Source: Shewanella kaireitica
Lineage (GTDB): Bacteria; Pseudomonadota; Gammaproteobacteria; Enterobacterales; Shewanellaceae
Direction: 5' to 3'
Length of the DNA stretch: 64,000 nt
NCBI RefSeq assembly: GCF_023284045.1
Contig: NZ_JAKIKQ010000005.1
Span: forward strand, 186,001-250,000
Under the pieces are notes generated by a model, which was given only the letters and a program-made list of their open reading frames with translations, had not been told where the DNA came from and ran no database searches. Below, piece by piece: positions 17,841-26,640 of the stretch (its first letter is position 1; every line of letters begins with the position of its first letter). The position numbers and the translations under genes are program-made.

Positions 17841-19877
17841 ATGATGAGACGATGGAAACACAAGGTAGCATTAAGCGTGCTGTTTTGTTTTGGTGCCATT
17901 GCTAATGTGAACGCTGCTGGCGGTAAATACAACAGCGTACCAGAAATGGGCAAGACAGCTAAAGAGATGATTGCTGATTACCAGGGCACAGAGAAAGTTA
18001 ACGGTGTTAAAACTCTGCAAGACTACGTTGTCCAGGAGGCGGAACTTTTCGATTTTCTATTCGAAAACCATCCTGTATTTAAATATCAAGAGTCAGGTAA
18101 CTTAGTGGGTGATTACCACATTAGTGACCGTGGTGAAGAGTATTTTGATACTGGACATAGCCCGAAATATAGCAAAATAGATGGAAAACCTCGCTCCATT
18201 CAATACCGTTTAGGGGCAAAATCAATTCTTGATTACCCTAACAATTTTGTTGGTCCAGAAAAATGTGCTGAATGTCATGCCGCTCAATATGAGAAGTGGA
18301 AACGTTCACGTCATGCAAAAACAATTCGTTTCCCTGGTGAACATCCAGAAGTGGATAACGATATCGAAAAAACCATGTATGGCACCAAAGATACCTCTAT
18401 TTTGCCAGACGGTATCACCCCGGACATGATCTACGCCACAGTCGGTACTCCACGTACTAAATACGGTTTCATTGATGCTTGGCTAGTACGCGGTACTTAC
18501 CACATTGAAGGCGGCTTGCTGCGTGATGGCAGCGGTAAAATGGTGGCAGGTGCTAACCAGTTCTCCCGCGGTTGGGCTGAGTGGTTAACCGACGATATGG
18601 CGAAGAAAATTAACGACGTCATTCCAGAGTTTCCACTCACAGTGGCTGACTTCGGTGATTCTGGCTCTCATCAAAAAGGCATGAGCTCTTACGGTGCTAA
18701 ATACCGTAAAGAGATGCTGTTCCAGCCTGCATCGTCTTACTGTGAAATTTGTCATACCTTCAAATTTGACTTCCAAGACAAGCAAGAGTTCTTTGACGCC
18801 TTGGGCGACCCTAAAAAGCTGCAAGAACATACCATTTCTAAAGGTATTGCTTGTGAAGAGTGTCATGGCGCTGGTGGTCACTTAGATGGCGGTACTGGTG
18901 GCATGCAGTCTAACTGTGAACGTTGTCATCAACGCTTCCAATACGACCCAACAATGACTGAAAGTGCTGCTGAAAAAGGTAAGCCTGAGTTAGCGTTCGG
19001 CGTGAAGATGAAGTCTCTATGTCCATCTTGTGGTACCGAAGGTTCACAGATGTTCGGCTCAAAGCATTACGAAAAAGGCATGCGTTGTACAACTTGTCAT
19101 GATCCACATGAGGTGACTGACGGTGATTGGATGTCTGGTATCACTAAGCCGAAACTGAAAAAAGACTGTAAAGACTGTCACGAAGCTCAGACTTTGATTG
19201 CTGAAAATACTAAGACTCACAGTGAACAAACTTGTCAAAGCTGTCACATGCCTAATATGGGTAGCTGTGAAAACTTCAAGGCGATGCAGTTCCCTGACCA
19301 AGCTGGTTTTGATGCGGTTCGTAAGTCTCACATGTGGAAGATTGACGTCGACCCAGTTCGTAAGACACTGAATCCACCAGAAGGTGAGCCTCGTACTCAA
19401 GGTCCTGATGCTGGCAAAGGTTGGACTGTTGCTAAGAACGAAGACGGTCGTACTTACCTTGACTTAATGTGGTCTTGTGCACGTACAGCGATTTCAGATC
19501 ATGACGTAGTAGAAAACAAAGGTTGTCATAGCCAGTTCCAATCAGAACTTGAAACAGGCCTGCACTATGAAGACCAAATGGAAATCTACGGCGAAGTAAT
19601 GAAATGGCAGACACCTATCAAAGAAGTATATGGCCAAGTTGAGCAAGCGTTAGTGCGTATTGACCAACTACTTGAAGTGACCAAGCTTCCTACGGAAGAC
19701 AAGACTCAAGTGCTACTTCTTGCTGAGAAGGCGCAACAGGCTGTTGAGCTAATCAAGAAAGATGGTTCTTGGGGGGTACACGGTTTCCGTTACAGCCAGA
19801 AACGTCTAGATGCCGCGCTAACTTATGTTACTCAAGCGCAGAACATCCTTGATGGTTCAGGTTACAAAGCTAAATAA
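17841..19877 (+). CDS. sirA: Octaheme cytochrome c sulfite reductase (MccA/SirA)
   Basis: SirA reduces sulfite to sulfide with six electrons in the periplasm. The 678-residue product has a signal peptide (cleavage after A-N-V-N-A-A). It has seven CXXCH hemes at about residues 142, 301, 338, 359, 416, 443 and 465, plus one CX15CH site (Cys546 to Cys562-His563, around E-N-K-G-C-H), the diagnostic active-site heme motif of MccA. Extra cysteines in C-P-S-C-G (394, 397) and G-S-C-E-N (476) are candidates for the two copper ligands known in MccA; this is inference. TAGGAG precedes ATG 17841 (a second ATG follows directly). It leads the plus-strand operon. Confidence 0.96.
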   Translation: MMRRWKHKVALSVLFCFGAIANVNAAGGKYNSVPEMGKTAKEMIADYQGTEKVNGVKTLQDYVVQEAELFDFLFENHPVFKYQESGNLVGDYHISDRGEEYFDTGHSPKYSKIDGKPRSIQYRLGAKSILDYPNNFVGPEKCAECHAAQYEKWKRSRHAKTIRFPGEHPEVDNDIEKTMYGTKDTSILPDGITPDMIYATVGTPRTKYGFIDAWLVRGTYHIEGGLLRDGSGKMVAGANQFSRGWAEWLTDDMAKKINDVIPEFPLTVADFGDSGSHQKGMSSYGAKYRKEMLFQPASSYCEICHTFKFDFQDKQEFFDALGDPKKLQEHTISKGIACEECHGAGGHLDGGTGGMQSNCERCHQRFQYDPTMTESAAEKGKPELAFGVKMKSLCPSCGTEGSQMFGSKHYEKGMRCTTCHDPHEVTDGDWMSGITKPKLKKDCKDCHEAQTLIAENTKTHSEQTCQSCHMPNMGSCENFKAMQFPDQAGFDAVRKSHMWKIDVDPVRKTLNPPEGEPRTQGPDAGKGWTVAKNEDGRTYLDLMWSCARTAISDHDVVENKGCHSQFQSELETGLHYEDQMEIYGEVMKWQTPIKEVYGQVEQALVRIDQLLEVTKLPTEDKTQVLLLAEKAQQAVELIKKDGSWGVHGFRYSQKRLDAALTYVTQAQNILDGSGYKAK

Positions 19878-19894
19878 GCGATAAGCCTTTAATG

Positions 19895-19932
19895 ACCTCG
19901 ACACTGAACTAAGTACCAGAAGGTGTCGAGGT
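19895..19932 (+). other. Intercistronic hairpin after sirA
   Basis: ACCTCGACAC (19895-19904) pairs perfectly with GTGTCGAGGT (19923-19932). No T-run follows, so it probably stabilises the sirA 3' end or partly stops transcription, allowing much higher sirA mRNA than downstream genes. Confidence 0.7.
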
Positions 19933-19949
19933 ATTAAGAGAGGAACGAG

Positions 19950-20378
19950 ATGAAAAAAGCACTTGGTCAAATACTGGTAACACTGACATTAGTCGCAAGT
20001 TCGGCAAACTGCTTAGCAGGTGGCGGTAGCGAAATGGCACCAGCACCAAGATATGAGCATCAACTCAATACTATCACCATGCGCGAAGCTGAGATGTTAT
20101 TAGAGCAAGGTGGAGTGACTTTCTTTGATGTTAACACTTTGGAGTTATGGGCTGAGGGATACATTCCCGGCGCTATCTATTTCAACATTCAAGATTGGAG
20201 AACGCTACTACCTGAAAAGAAAGACACACCGATGGTTTTTTACTGCGCCAACCGTATCTGTAACGCCAGTGAGATTGCTGCCAGGGCGGTAATGAAAATG
20301 GGTTATACCGATGTGAAGCAGATGCCAGATGGGATATATGGCTGGCGACTATCAAACCGAGTGATTGAAAAACCATAG
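19950..20378 (+). CDS. Periplasmic rhodanese-domain protein of the sir operon
   Basis: The 142-residue protein has a signal peptide (ending A-N-C-L-A) and a single rhodanese fold: F-D-V-N-T...W-A-E-G-Y-I-P-G-A, then the active-site loop Y-C-A-N-R-I-C-N-A-S with the persulfide-carrying cysteine. A second cysteine in the loop is typical of periplasmic PspE-like rhodaneses. In this operon it could handle sulfide or sulfur leaving SirA, or protect apocytochrome thiols. GAGAGGA precedes the start. Confidence 0.88.
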   Translation: MKKALGQILVTLTLVASSANCLAGGGSEMAPAPRYEHQLNTITMREAEMLLEQGGVTFFDVNTLELWAEGYIPGAIYFNIQDWRTLLPEKKDTPMVFYCANRICNASEIAARAVMKMGYTDVKQMPDGIYGWRLSNRVIEKP

Positions 20379-20438
20379 AAGATGGATCTTTGGCAATCAA
20401 TTTCGTGAATATTAATTTTCCTAAATGAGATGATAAAA

Positions 20439-21230
20439 ATGACAAAAATTACTAAAACTTCACTAGCTGTTGTAGCAGGTCTTTCACTGTTTATTTCTGC
20501 AAGCAGCATGGCAAATACACCACTCAATACTGAGGTTCAAAAAGAGTCATACAGTATTGGCGCCTCTTTAGGCAAGTATCTTTCTAGTCAGATCTACTCT
20601 CAAACAGAGCTGGGTGCCGAAGTGGATGTTGAGCGAGTGATTGAAGGGGTGGTTGATGCCCTTAAAAACAAATCACAATATTCAGATGAAGAGATTTTAA
20701 CTTATCTGAATCAACGCGCAGAGCAATTAAATGCTGCTAAAGAAGCGGCTAATGAGCGCATCGCATTAGAAAACATGACCGCAGGCAGTAGTTACCTCGC
20801 CAATCACAAGAAACAAGACGGTGTCATCGTTACCGATTCTGGTTTGCAGTATCAAGTCGTTGCAGAAGGAGAGGGGCGTAAACCTAACCCTGAAGACGTG
20901 GTTACTGTGCACTACAAAGGTTACCTGATAGACGGTACTGAGTTTGACAACTCTTATGCGCGTGACGAACCAAACCGCTTTGCACTCATGAGTGTTATTG
21001 AGGGCTGGCAGGAAGGGATCCCGCTGATGAATGAAGGAGCGACCTATAAATTCACCATCCCATCAGAGCTTGCCTATAGCACAAAGCAGGTAGGCATTAT
21101 TCCTCCGAGCTCGACCTTAGTGTTCGAAGTTGAGCTGGTTAAAGTTGAAGCGCCAGGAGAGAACGCGCACGGCATGGGTCTTAGCGGCATGGGCATGGGT
21201 GGCATGATGGGGTCGGGTAGCGGACATTAG
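20439..21230 (+). CDS. FKBP-type prolyl isomerase with Met/His-rich tail
   Basis: The product has a signal peptide (ends S-S-M-A), an FkpA-like helical dimerisation region (residues about 30-110) and an FKBP domain (V-T-V-H-Y-K-G-Y-L-I-D-G-T-E-F-D, V-I-E-G-W-Q-E-G-I-P). The last 20 residues are an unusual Gly/Met/His stretch (H-G-M-G-L...G-M-G-G-M-M). A prolyl isomerase also accompanies MccA in epsilonproteobacterial mcc clusters, implying a folding role for the octaheme enzyme. The tail could bind Cu(I), which SirA-type enzymes need; that is inference. ATG 20430 is an alternative start nine bases earlier. Confidence 0.88.
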   Translation: MTKITKTSLAVVAGLSLFISASSMANTPLNTEVQKESYSIGASLGKYLSSQIYSQTELGAEVDVERVIEGVVDALKNKSQYSDEEILTYLNQRAEQLNAAKEAANERIALENMTAGSSYLANHKKQDGVIVTDSGLQYQVVAEGEGRKPNPEDVVTVHYKGYLIDGTEFDNSYARDEPNRFALMSVIEGWQEGIPLMNEGATYKFTIPSELAYSTKQVGIIPPSSTLVFEVELVKVEAPGENAHGMGLSGMGMGGMMGSGSGH

Positions 21231-21272
21231 TCGCCACGCATCCAATAAGTTAAAACAAATTAGAGAGTCACT

Positions 21273-21989
21273 ATGAGTAGTCTTGCTGTTGGTATTGGTT
21301 TTTGTCTGGTTAGCGTTATTGCGTGTGTTTGGGGCCATCACCTTCAAGCTCATCATCTCAAACGTACTGCGCTAGCGAGCCAGGAGGCTGCGTCAACTGC
21401 TAAGGGACGAGCTTTTAACGGAGCGGTACCAGCAGCAATCTCTTTAGTGATGTTAATTATTCCCTTGATGGTTTACAGCCAGATAGGGCGATTTAGTGAA
21501 TGGGATAAAGGAGTCATTGACGAGAACATTGATTATCTGATCGCCGCAGATATCAATAAGAACGCACGAAAAGTAAATGAGCAACCTAACAATGAAATTG
21601 CATTATTAACTTTAGCTCAATCGTACGCAGAGGGCGGCTTATATGCCCAATCTGTGTCGACCCTAAATGACCTACTTGCCATTACTGGTGATGACGCTAA
21701 CACGTTAGGGATGAAAGCTACTGCTATGTACTACCGCGACAACCGTGAGATGAGTATCGAAACCAAATTAGTGCTGGCTAGAGCGTTAGCACTGGACGAA
21801 TTTGAGTTTCAATCTCAGTTACTTATTGCTACCGATGCATACCTTAATCAAGAGTATGAAACTGCAATTACTCACTGGCAGTTACTGCTACGCAGTCAAA
21901 GTCAACGCTTTAATCGAGCTTCAATTAATAATGCAATTTTAAAAACCGAGCAAAAAATAGCTAATCGTTCAGTGACTGCATCTGAGTAA
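21273..21989 (+). CDS. ccmI: CcmI-like TPR protein of cytochrome c maturation
   Basis: The 238-residue product has two N-terminal transmembrane helices (about 3-20 and 50-67) and a periplasmic TPR domain (residues about 90-220, for example E-I-A-L-L-T-L-A-Q-S-Y-A-E-G-G), the architecture of CcmI/CycH/NrfG. Such proteins bind apocytochrome C-termini and present them to CcmF/CcmH. With ccmF and ccmH encoded across the promoter region, the locus has its own heme ligation set. CcmA-E and CcmG for the general system must be encoded elsewhere. Confidence 0.85.
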   Translation: MSSLAVGIGFCLVSVIACVWGHHLQAHHLKRTALASQEAASTAKGRAFNGAVPAAISLVMLIIPLMVYSQIGRFSEWDKGVIDENIDYLIAADINKNARKVNEQPNNEIALLTLAQSYAEGGLYAQSVSTLNDLLAITGDDANTLGMKATAMYYRDNREMSIETKLVLARALALDEFEFQSQLLIATDAYLNQEYETAITHWQLLLRSQSQRFNRASINNAILKTEQKIANRSVTASE

Positions 21990-22042
21990 AGTCACACCAA
22001 TAAAAAATAGGTCAGCAAGATAGCTGATAGATGGAGGATGCT

Positions 22043-22747
22043 GTGAGTGAAAATATAGAGAGACGGAGGTTCCTTAAATGCTTAGGAGCCAGCTCTTTGA
22101 TAATAGCGCCCTTAGGGTGCAGTTCTATCGAAGAGGAGTCAGATGCAAATAAACCCCATTATGTAATGGTGTTTGATCAAAATAAGTGCACCGGTTGTGG
22201 CGAGTGTAAGGACGCTTGTAACGTTACCAATAATCTTCCTGATGGTAAATCACGGATGATTATGGAGCAGCAATCAGGTGGCGTAGCAGGTGAAACTTGT
22301 CCTCACTGCGGTAAGAAGAACTGCGACTGTGAACGCAAATATGTACGTGTTTCGTGCCAGCAATGTAAGAACGCTCCTTGTGTCACTGTCTGCCCAACGG
22401 GCGCTGCTCATCGTGATGAGAAGACGGGTATTGTCACGATGGATGCATCTAAATGTGCTGGTTGTAAGTACTGTATTGGCGCATGTCCCTATGATGCACG
22501 TTTCATCAACAAAGAGACTGATGTCGCTGATAACTGTGATTTCTGTTTAAACACTAAGTTGTCGAAGGGTGAGCTTCCGGCTTGTGTACAGCAGTGTCGT
22601 TATGACGCATTGATCTTTGGTGATGCCAATGATCCTACCTCTTATGTCAGCAAGTTATTAAGAGTGAAGGATTCAGTGCGGATCAAGCCTGGGTTTGGTA
22701 CCGAACCTAGCTTGCGATACATACCAATTGTTAAGTTAGGGGTGTAG
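22043..22747 (+). CDS. sirC: Periplasmic polyferredoxin SirC, electron donor to SirA
   Basis: SirC passes electrons from the membrane quinol oxidase to SirA. The 234-residue protein starts with a twin-arginine-type signal (E-R-R-R-F-L-K) and an L-G-C lipobox-like end. Cys clusters follow: C-T-G-C-G-E-C-K-D-A-C, C-Q-Q-C-K-N-A-P-C, C-A-G-C-K-Y-C-I-G-A-C and C-D-F-C with later Cys residues, enough for four [4Fe-4S] centres as in NrfC/PsrB. A further group C-P-H-C-G-K-K-N-C-D-C near residue 85 is extra. GTG 22043 is preferred because GGAGG lies five bases upstream; the ATG at 22031 overlaps that site. Confidence 0.92.
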   Translation: MSENIERRRFLKCLGASSLIIAPLGCSSIEEESDANKPHYVMVFDQNKCTGCGECKDACNVTNNLPDGKSRMIMEQQSGGVAGETCPHCGKKNCDCERKYVRVSCQQCKNAPCVTVCPTGAAHRDEKTGIVTMDASKCAGCKYCIGACPYDARFINKETDVADNCDFCLNTKLSKGELPACVQQCRYDALIFGDANDPTSYVSKLLRVKDSVRIKPGFGTEPSLRYIPIVKLGV

Positions 22748-22749
22748 CA

Positions 22750-23697
22750 ATGGATGGAACTATTGATTTTACCATGGGCTTGTCTCAAGGCATTGCTTGG
22801 CCTTGGCCGATTGCGGTTTATCTGTTTTTTGCGGGGATTTCCGGTGGTGCGCTAGCCACTGCGATATTTATCCGTTTTTACAAAAAACAGACTGAGAATA
22901 CAGCCTTTTATAAAGCTGCGGCGATAATCTCGTTTGTTACCATCAGCTTAGGCATGTTGTGTTTGGTATTAGACCTAACTAATCCGCTGTTTTTCTGGCG
23001 AATTCTAGTCTACTACAACCTCAACTCTGTCATGTCTATTGGTGTGATTGCGTTGACGGCTTATATTCCGCTAACAGCAATTATTGCACTATTAGCATTG
23101 GAAGATGAGCTACGTGCTATTCCAGCGCTAAAAGCGTTAATGCCAATCATTGAAAAGCTAAAAACAGTGCGTAAGCCAATGGAAGTGTTAGTGCTGATTT
23201 TGGCGTTATCTGTGTGTGCTTATACAGGTTTCCTTATCTCAGCGCTTATCCGTTTCCCGATTATCAATACCTCGGTATTACCGGCGCTATTTATTGCGTC
23301 AGGGATCTCTGCCGGTGCAGCATCGGCAAAAATGTTAGCGGTTTCATTCTTTAAAGAAGATCTGCATAGCCAAGATATGAAGCTGTTACATGGTGCTGAA
23401 TGGCCAATTATGTTTGCTGAAGCCATGTTCATTTTCATGATTGTTACCTCGCTGATGACGGGCAATGCGGGTGCACAAAGTGCGTTCGCCGCGTTCCATA
23501 CTGGCGAGTGGGCTAATGTGTTCTGGTTTGGTGTGATTGGAGTTGGTTTTGCCGGTCCTCTGCTACTGAATTTTGCGACCAGTAAGTCGTTTAGCCATTC
23601 AGCTAAGGCGTTTTACGCTTCGGGTGTTTGTGCTGTGACTGGCATGATGTGTTTGCGTTTGTTCATCTTGTACGCGGGACAAAACTTTGCCATTTAA
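22750..23697 (+). CDS. sirD: NrfD/PsrC-family quinol oxidase SirD
   Basis: The 315-residue protein has about eight transmembrane helices and starts with the family-typical G-I-A-W-P-W-P-I-A-V-Y-L-F-F-A-G. NrfD/PsrC proteins oxidise menaquinol at the membrane and hand electrons to a partner FeS protein, here SirC encoded two bases upstream. No heme motif is seen. Together SirD-SirC-SirA form a complete quinol-to-sulfite electron path. Confidence 0.93.
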   Translation: MDGTIDFTMGLSQGIAWPWPIAVYLFFAGISGGALATAIFIRFYKKQTENTAFYKAAAIISFVTISLGMLCLVLDLTNPLFFWRILVYYNLNSVMSIGVIALTAYIPLTAIIALLALEDELRAIPALKALMPIIEKLKTVRKPMEVLVLILALSVCAYTGFLISALIRFPIINTSVLPALFIASGISAGAASAKMLAVSFFKEDLHSQDMKLLHGAEWPIMFAEAMFIFMIVTSLMTGNAGAQSAFAAFHTGEWANVFWFGVIGVGFAGPLLLNFATSKSFSHSAKAFYASGVCAVTGMMCLRLFILYAGQNFAI

Positions 23698-23734
23698 TGT
23701 TCAAAGTTCGTTTGACTGATGCGAGTAGGTCAAC

Positions 23735-23769
23735 CCCAATTGCGCCGCCCCTGCAGGGTTGCAATTGGG
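23735..23769 (+). other. Intercistronic hairpin between sirD and nosL
   Basis: CCCAATTGC (23735-23743) pairs with GCAATTGGG (23761-23769), and the loop itself contains CCCTGCAGGG. No T-run follows. It likely separates mRNA stability of the electron-transfer and copper-assembly parts. Confidence 0.65.
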
Positions 23770-23820
23770 TGTTGTACCGAAAGTTAGCTAGATATTGTAA
23801 AAGAGAAATTGAGGTTATTG

Positions 23821-24306
23821 ATGAAAAAATTCTTGTGCTTGCTACTACTGCCTTTGTTATTTGCTTGTAGTCAAGGTGCCGAGGATAACGTGGTTTTAGA
23901 AGCACCTGTTATTCATGACCATGACCGTTGTCATATGTGCGGCATGATGATTAAGAAATACCCTGGCCCTAAAGGACAGGTTCATTTGAAAGGTCAGCTG
24001 GTAACTCCAAAGTTTTGCTCGACTCGCGATATGTTCAATTTTGTATTGCAAAGTGAAAACAAGCGTCAGGTAACTGAATTGTTTGTGCATGACATGGCAA
24101 AAACTGACTGGGCTGATCCACAAGATAGTGCTTTTATTGATGCTAAAACAGCATGGTATGTCTACGGCAGCAGCATGAAAGCGGTTATGGGGCCTGCAGT
24201 GGCCAGCTTTGGTACTAAGGAGGCAGCGCTAAAATTTGCCGAAGAGTTAGGCGGCATTGTGCTCAGTTATGATCAAATAGATACCAAGTTGCTCGCGGGT
24301 GAGTGA
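23821..24306 (+). CDS. nosL: NosL-like copper chaperone lipoprotein
   Basis: The 161-residue protein has a lipoprotein signal (L-L-F-A-C) and the NosL motif C-H-M-C-G-M-M-I near residue 40, which binds Cu(I). A second conserved block G-S-S-M-K-A-V-M-G-P lies near residue 120. NosL delivers copper to nitrous oxide reductase in denitrifiers; here no nosZ is present and the neighbour that needs copper is SirA, so delivery to SirA is inferred. GAGG precedes ATG 23821; an upstream TTG is rejected. Confidence 0.92.
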   Translation: MKKFLCLLLLPLLFACSQGAEDNVVLEAPVIHDHDRCHMCGMMIKKYPGPKGQVHLKGQLVTPKFCSTRDMFNFVLQSENKRQVTELFVHDMAKTDWADPQDSAFIDAKTAWYVYGSSMKAVMGPAVASFGTKEAALKFAEELGGIVLSYDQIDTKLLAGE

Positions 24307-24326
24307 GCAGAATTAGGTTAGGTGCT

Positions 24327-25658
24327 ATGACTAAATTGGCTGTTATCCCAGTTTCTATTCTGTTGATTGCAAATGCAATGCTAAGCAGTAACTCGATGGC
24401 TGCGATATGGACAGTTAATAATAGCCAGGACCTACAGCATCAATTAACTCAAGCTGGTAGTGGCGACACCATTATTTTAAATGCTGGCCGTTATCAGGGA
24501 AATTTTGAAATAAGCAAAGCGCTAATAATTAAAGGCCAAAATGGTGCTGTTATTGATGCTAAGGGGCTGGGCAGTGCAATAAAAGTTAGTGCTAATGATG
24601 TCATTATTGAAGGTCTTAGAATTGAGAGCTGGGGCGACGACCTGTATGAGCGTGATGCGGGTATTTTAGTCATGGATCACAGCAGCAATATCAAGATAAT
24701 GCACAATAATCTGCAAGGCGACGGTTTTGGGATCCGCGCAGATCATAGCCAGCAACTCTCGATAGGTTACAACCAAATTCACGGTAATCCCCAGCTACAT
24801 GTGCTTGATCGGGGGGATGGTATTCATTTGAATCGAGTGCAGCAAGCAATGGTTGATTTTAACCGTATTGAACATGTTAGAGATGGCGTTTATATCGAAT
24901 CGAGCAAAGGCAGCTTAGTGACAAATAACCATTTTTATCATCAGCAATACGGTATTCATTACATGTATAGCGAACATGATGAAGCTTATGGCAATCATAG
25001 TGAAAACGTCAGCGGCGGTTATGCGGTCATGAGCTCAAAATTTGTGTATTTACATCATAACCGAGCAGAAAATGCCACTGAGTATGGGGTGCTACTTAAT
25101 ATCACCAACGGTGCGCGTATTGAGTTCAATGTACTGCGTAATGTGCATAATCCTCAAGGTCAGGAAGCGTTAGGTAATCAAGGCAGAGCAATGTTTATTT
25201 ATGGCGCGTTAGATAATGAAATTCGTGGTAATGAGTTTGCCTTGAGTGATATCGGTATTGCGATGGCTATGGGTGGAGAGAAGAATCGTATTTATGAGAA
25301 TAACTTTATCAATAACCTTACCCAAGTAAAGTATGTTGGCGATGAACTGCTGCAGTGGAGCCAACAGGGGCGTGGTAACTATTGGAGCAGTTATATGGGC
25401 TGGGATCATACTCAAGATGGGATCGGTGAGCAGAGCTATCAACCCAATGACTCGATGGACAAATTATTCTGGCGCTACCCAGAAGCCAAGTTTTTGATGA
25501 ATAGCCCCGTAGTGTCATTATTACGTTGGGTCGAATCGCAAATGACGATATTTACCGCTACGGGTATAAAAGATGATTTCCCTTTGATGCAACCCACTCA
25601 GATTAATCAAGCAGTCGAGTTGACAACTTCTGCCAGCGAGCTCGTTTATGAACACTAA
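24327..25658 (+). CDS. nosD: NosD-like periplasmic copper-assembly protein
   Basis: The 443-residue product has a signal peptide (ending S-M-A-A) and a right-handed parallel beta-helix of the CASH/carbohydrate-binding type, visible as many I-x-x-N-x-I repeats (for example H-N-N-L-Q-G-D-G-F-G, V-T-N-N-H-F-Y). NosD works with the NosFY transporter in copper-site assembly. The end (N-Y-W-S-S-Y-M-G-W-D) is typical of NosD. ATG 24327 has AGG at a good distance; an in-frame GTG at 24303 overlaps the nosL stop and is possible. Confidence 0.9.
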   Translation: MTKLAVIPVSILLIANAMLSSNSMAAIWTVNNSQDLQHQLTQAGSGDTIILNAGRYQGNFEISKALIIKGQNGAVIDAKGLGSAIKVSANDVIIEGLRIESWGDDLYERDAGILVMDHSSNIKIMHNNLQGDGFGIRADHSQQLSIGYNQIHGNPQLHVLDRGDGIHLNRVQQAMVDFNRIEHVRDGVYIESSKGSLVTNNHFYHQQYGIHYMYSEHDEAYGNHSENVSGGYAVMSSKFVYLHHNRAENATEYGVLLNITNGARIEFNVLRNVHNPQGQEALGNQGRAMFIYGALDNEIRGNEFALSDIGIAMAMGGEKNRIYENNFINNLTQVKYVGDELLQWSQQGRGNYWSSYMGWDHTQDGIGEQSYQPNDSMDKLFWRYPEAKFLMNSPVVSLLRWVESQMTIFTATGIKDDFPLMQPTQINQAVELTTSASELVYEH

Positions 25659-26640
25659 CCTCAATCCCCTTTGCGGAAAACCCGTTGTAAGGGTTGAACA
25701 TGTCGGTTTACGCTTTGGTGACTTCGAAGCATTGCAAGATATCAATATTGATATTTTTCAGGGGCAAACCCTTGCGTTACTTGGCCACAATGGTGCAGGG
25801 AAATCGAGTCTAATCAAGCTGATTCTGGGGCTGGTAAAGCCTACTTCCGGCAAGTTAACCATTTTCAAGGAACACGGTCAGTCGAATATCAATTTGGGGT
25901 ATTTACCTGAAGATGTCAGTTTTTATGACAAGTTGACCGGCCTTGAAGTATTGCGCTATTTTGCCGCGCTAAAAGGCATTAATGTCACACGAGTAATGCA
26001 ATTAATTGAAGAGTTTGAGCTCGGTTATGCGCAGCACAAACCATTAAAAACCTACTCAAAAGGGATGAAGCAACGCTTGGGCGTTGCCCAGGCAATTTTA
26101 TCGCATCCCGATATTCTGTTACTTGATGAGCCAACGGTAGGGCTTGACCCACAAGCGTCGCAGTTTCTTTATCAGAAAATAGATTCTCTCAAGCAGCAGG
26201 GCTGCGCCGTGATTGTCTGCACTCATGAACTGTCGATAGTAGAGAAGCATCTTGATAGTGCTTTACTACTGGCTCAAGGTCGCCGGGTGGGCTGTGGCAC
26301 CCTTAATGAGTTACGTCAAACGAGTGGCTTGAAAAGCCAAATAAAGCTCGCTGATTTTGCAGGTACGGTGCAGCGTGACAGTTATTTGGCCTCGTTTAGC
26401 CAAGGGCAAAAACTACTGGTTGATAGTGCTGAGCGCAGCGCTGTAGTGGAATACTTGGTACAGCAGAAACAGTGCAGTGATTTTAGCGTTATCGAGCCGA
26501 GTTTAGAGTCTATTTACCATCATTGTATGTTGCAGCAACCGGATAGAATTGAACAAAGTAAAGTGGCTACAACACAGAAAGGCTGGCGACAATCGCTACA
26601 GCAACTCCTTCGTCCAACGGTGAGTCAGAGTCCACTATGA
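25648..26640 (+). CDS. nosF: NosF-like ABC transporter ATPase
   Basis: The 330-residue protein has all ABC ATPase motifs: Walker A G-H-N-G-A-G-K-S near residue 48, signature Y-S-K-G-M-K-Q-R near 141, Walker B L-L-L-D-E-P-T-V-G-L-D-P near 160 and the H-loop histidine in C-T-H-E-L. It pairs with NosY to energise NosD-dependent copper assembly. It overlaps nosD by 11 bases. The C-terminal extension of about 110 residues is longer than in minimal ABC subunits but usual for this group. Confidence 0.93.
   Translation: MNTNLNPLCGKPVVRVEHVGLRFGDFEALQDINIDIFQGQTLALLGHNGAGKSSLIKLILGLVKPTSGKLTIFKEHGQSNINLGYLPEDVSFYDKLTGLEVLRYFAALKGINVTRVMQLIEEFELGYAQHKPLKTYSKGMKQRLGVAQAILSHPDILLLDEPTVGLDPQASQFLYQKIDSLKQQGCAVIVCTHELSIVEKHLDSALLLAQGRRVGCGTLNELRQTSGLKSQIKLADFAGTVQRDSYLASFSQGQKLLVDSAERSAVVEYLVQQKQCSDFSVIEPSLESIYHHCMLQQPDRIEQSKVATTQKGWRQSLQQLLRPTVSQSPL

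Noticed and set aside
18585..19614. Several reverse frames inside sirA
   Set aside because: They are antisense shadows of a strongly conserved cytochrome gene.
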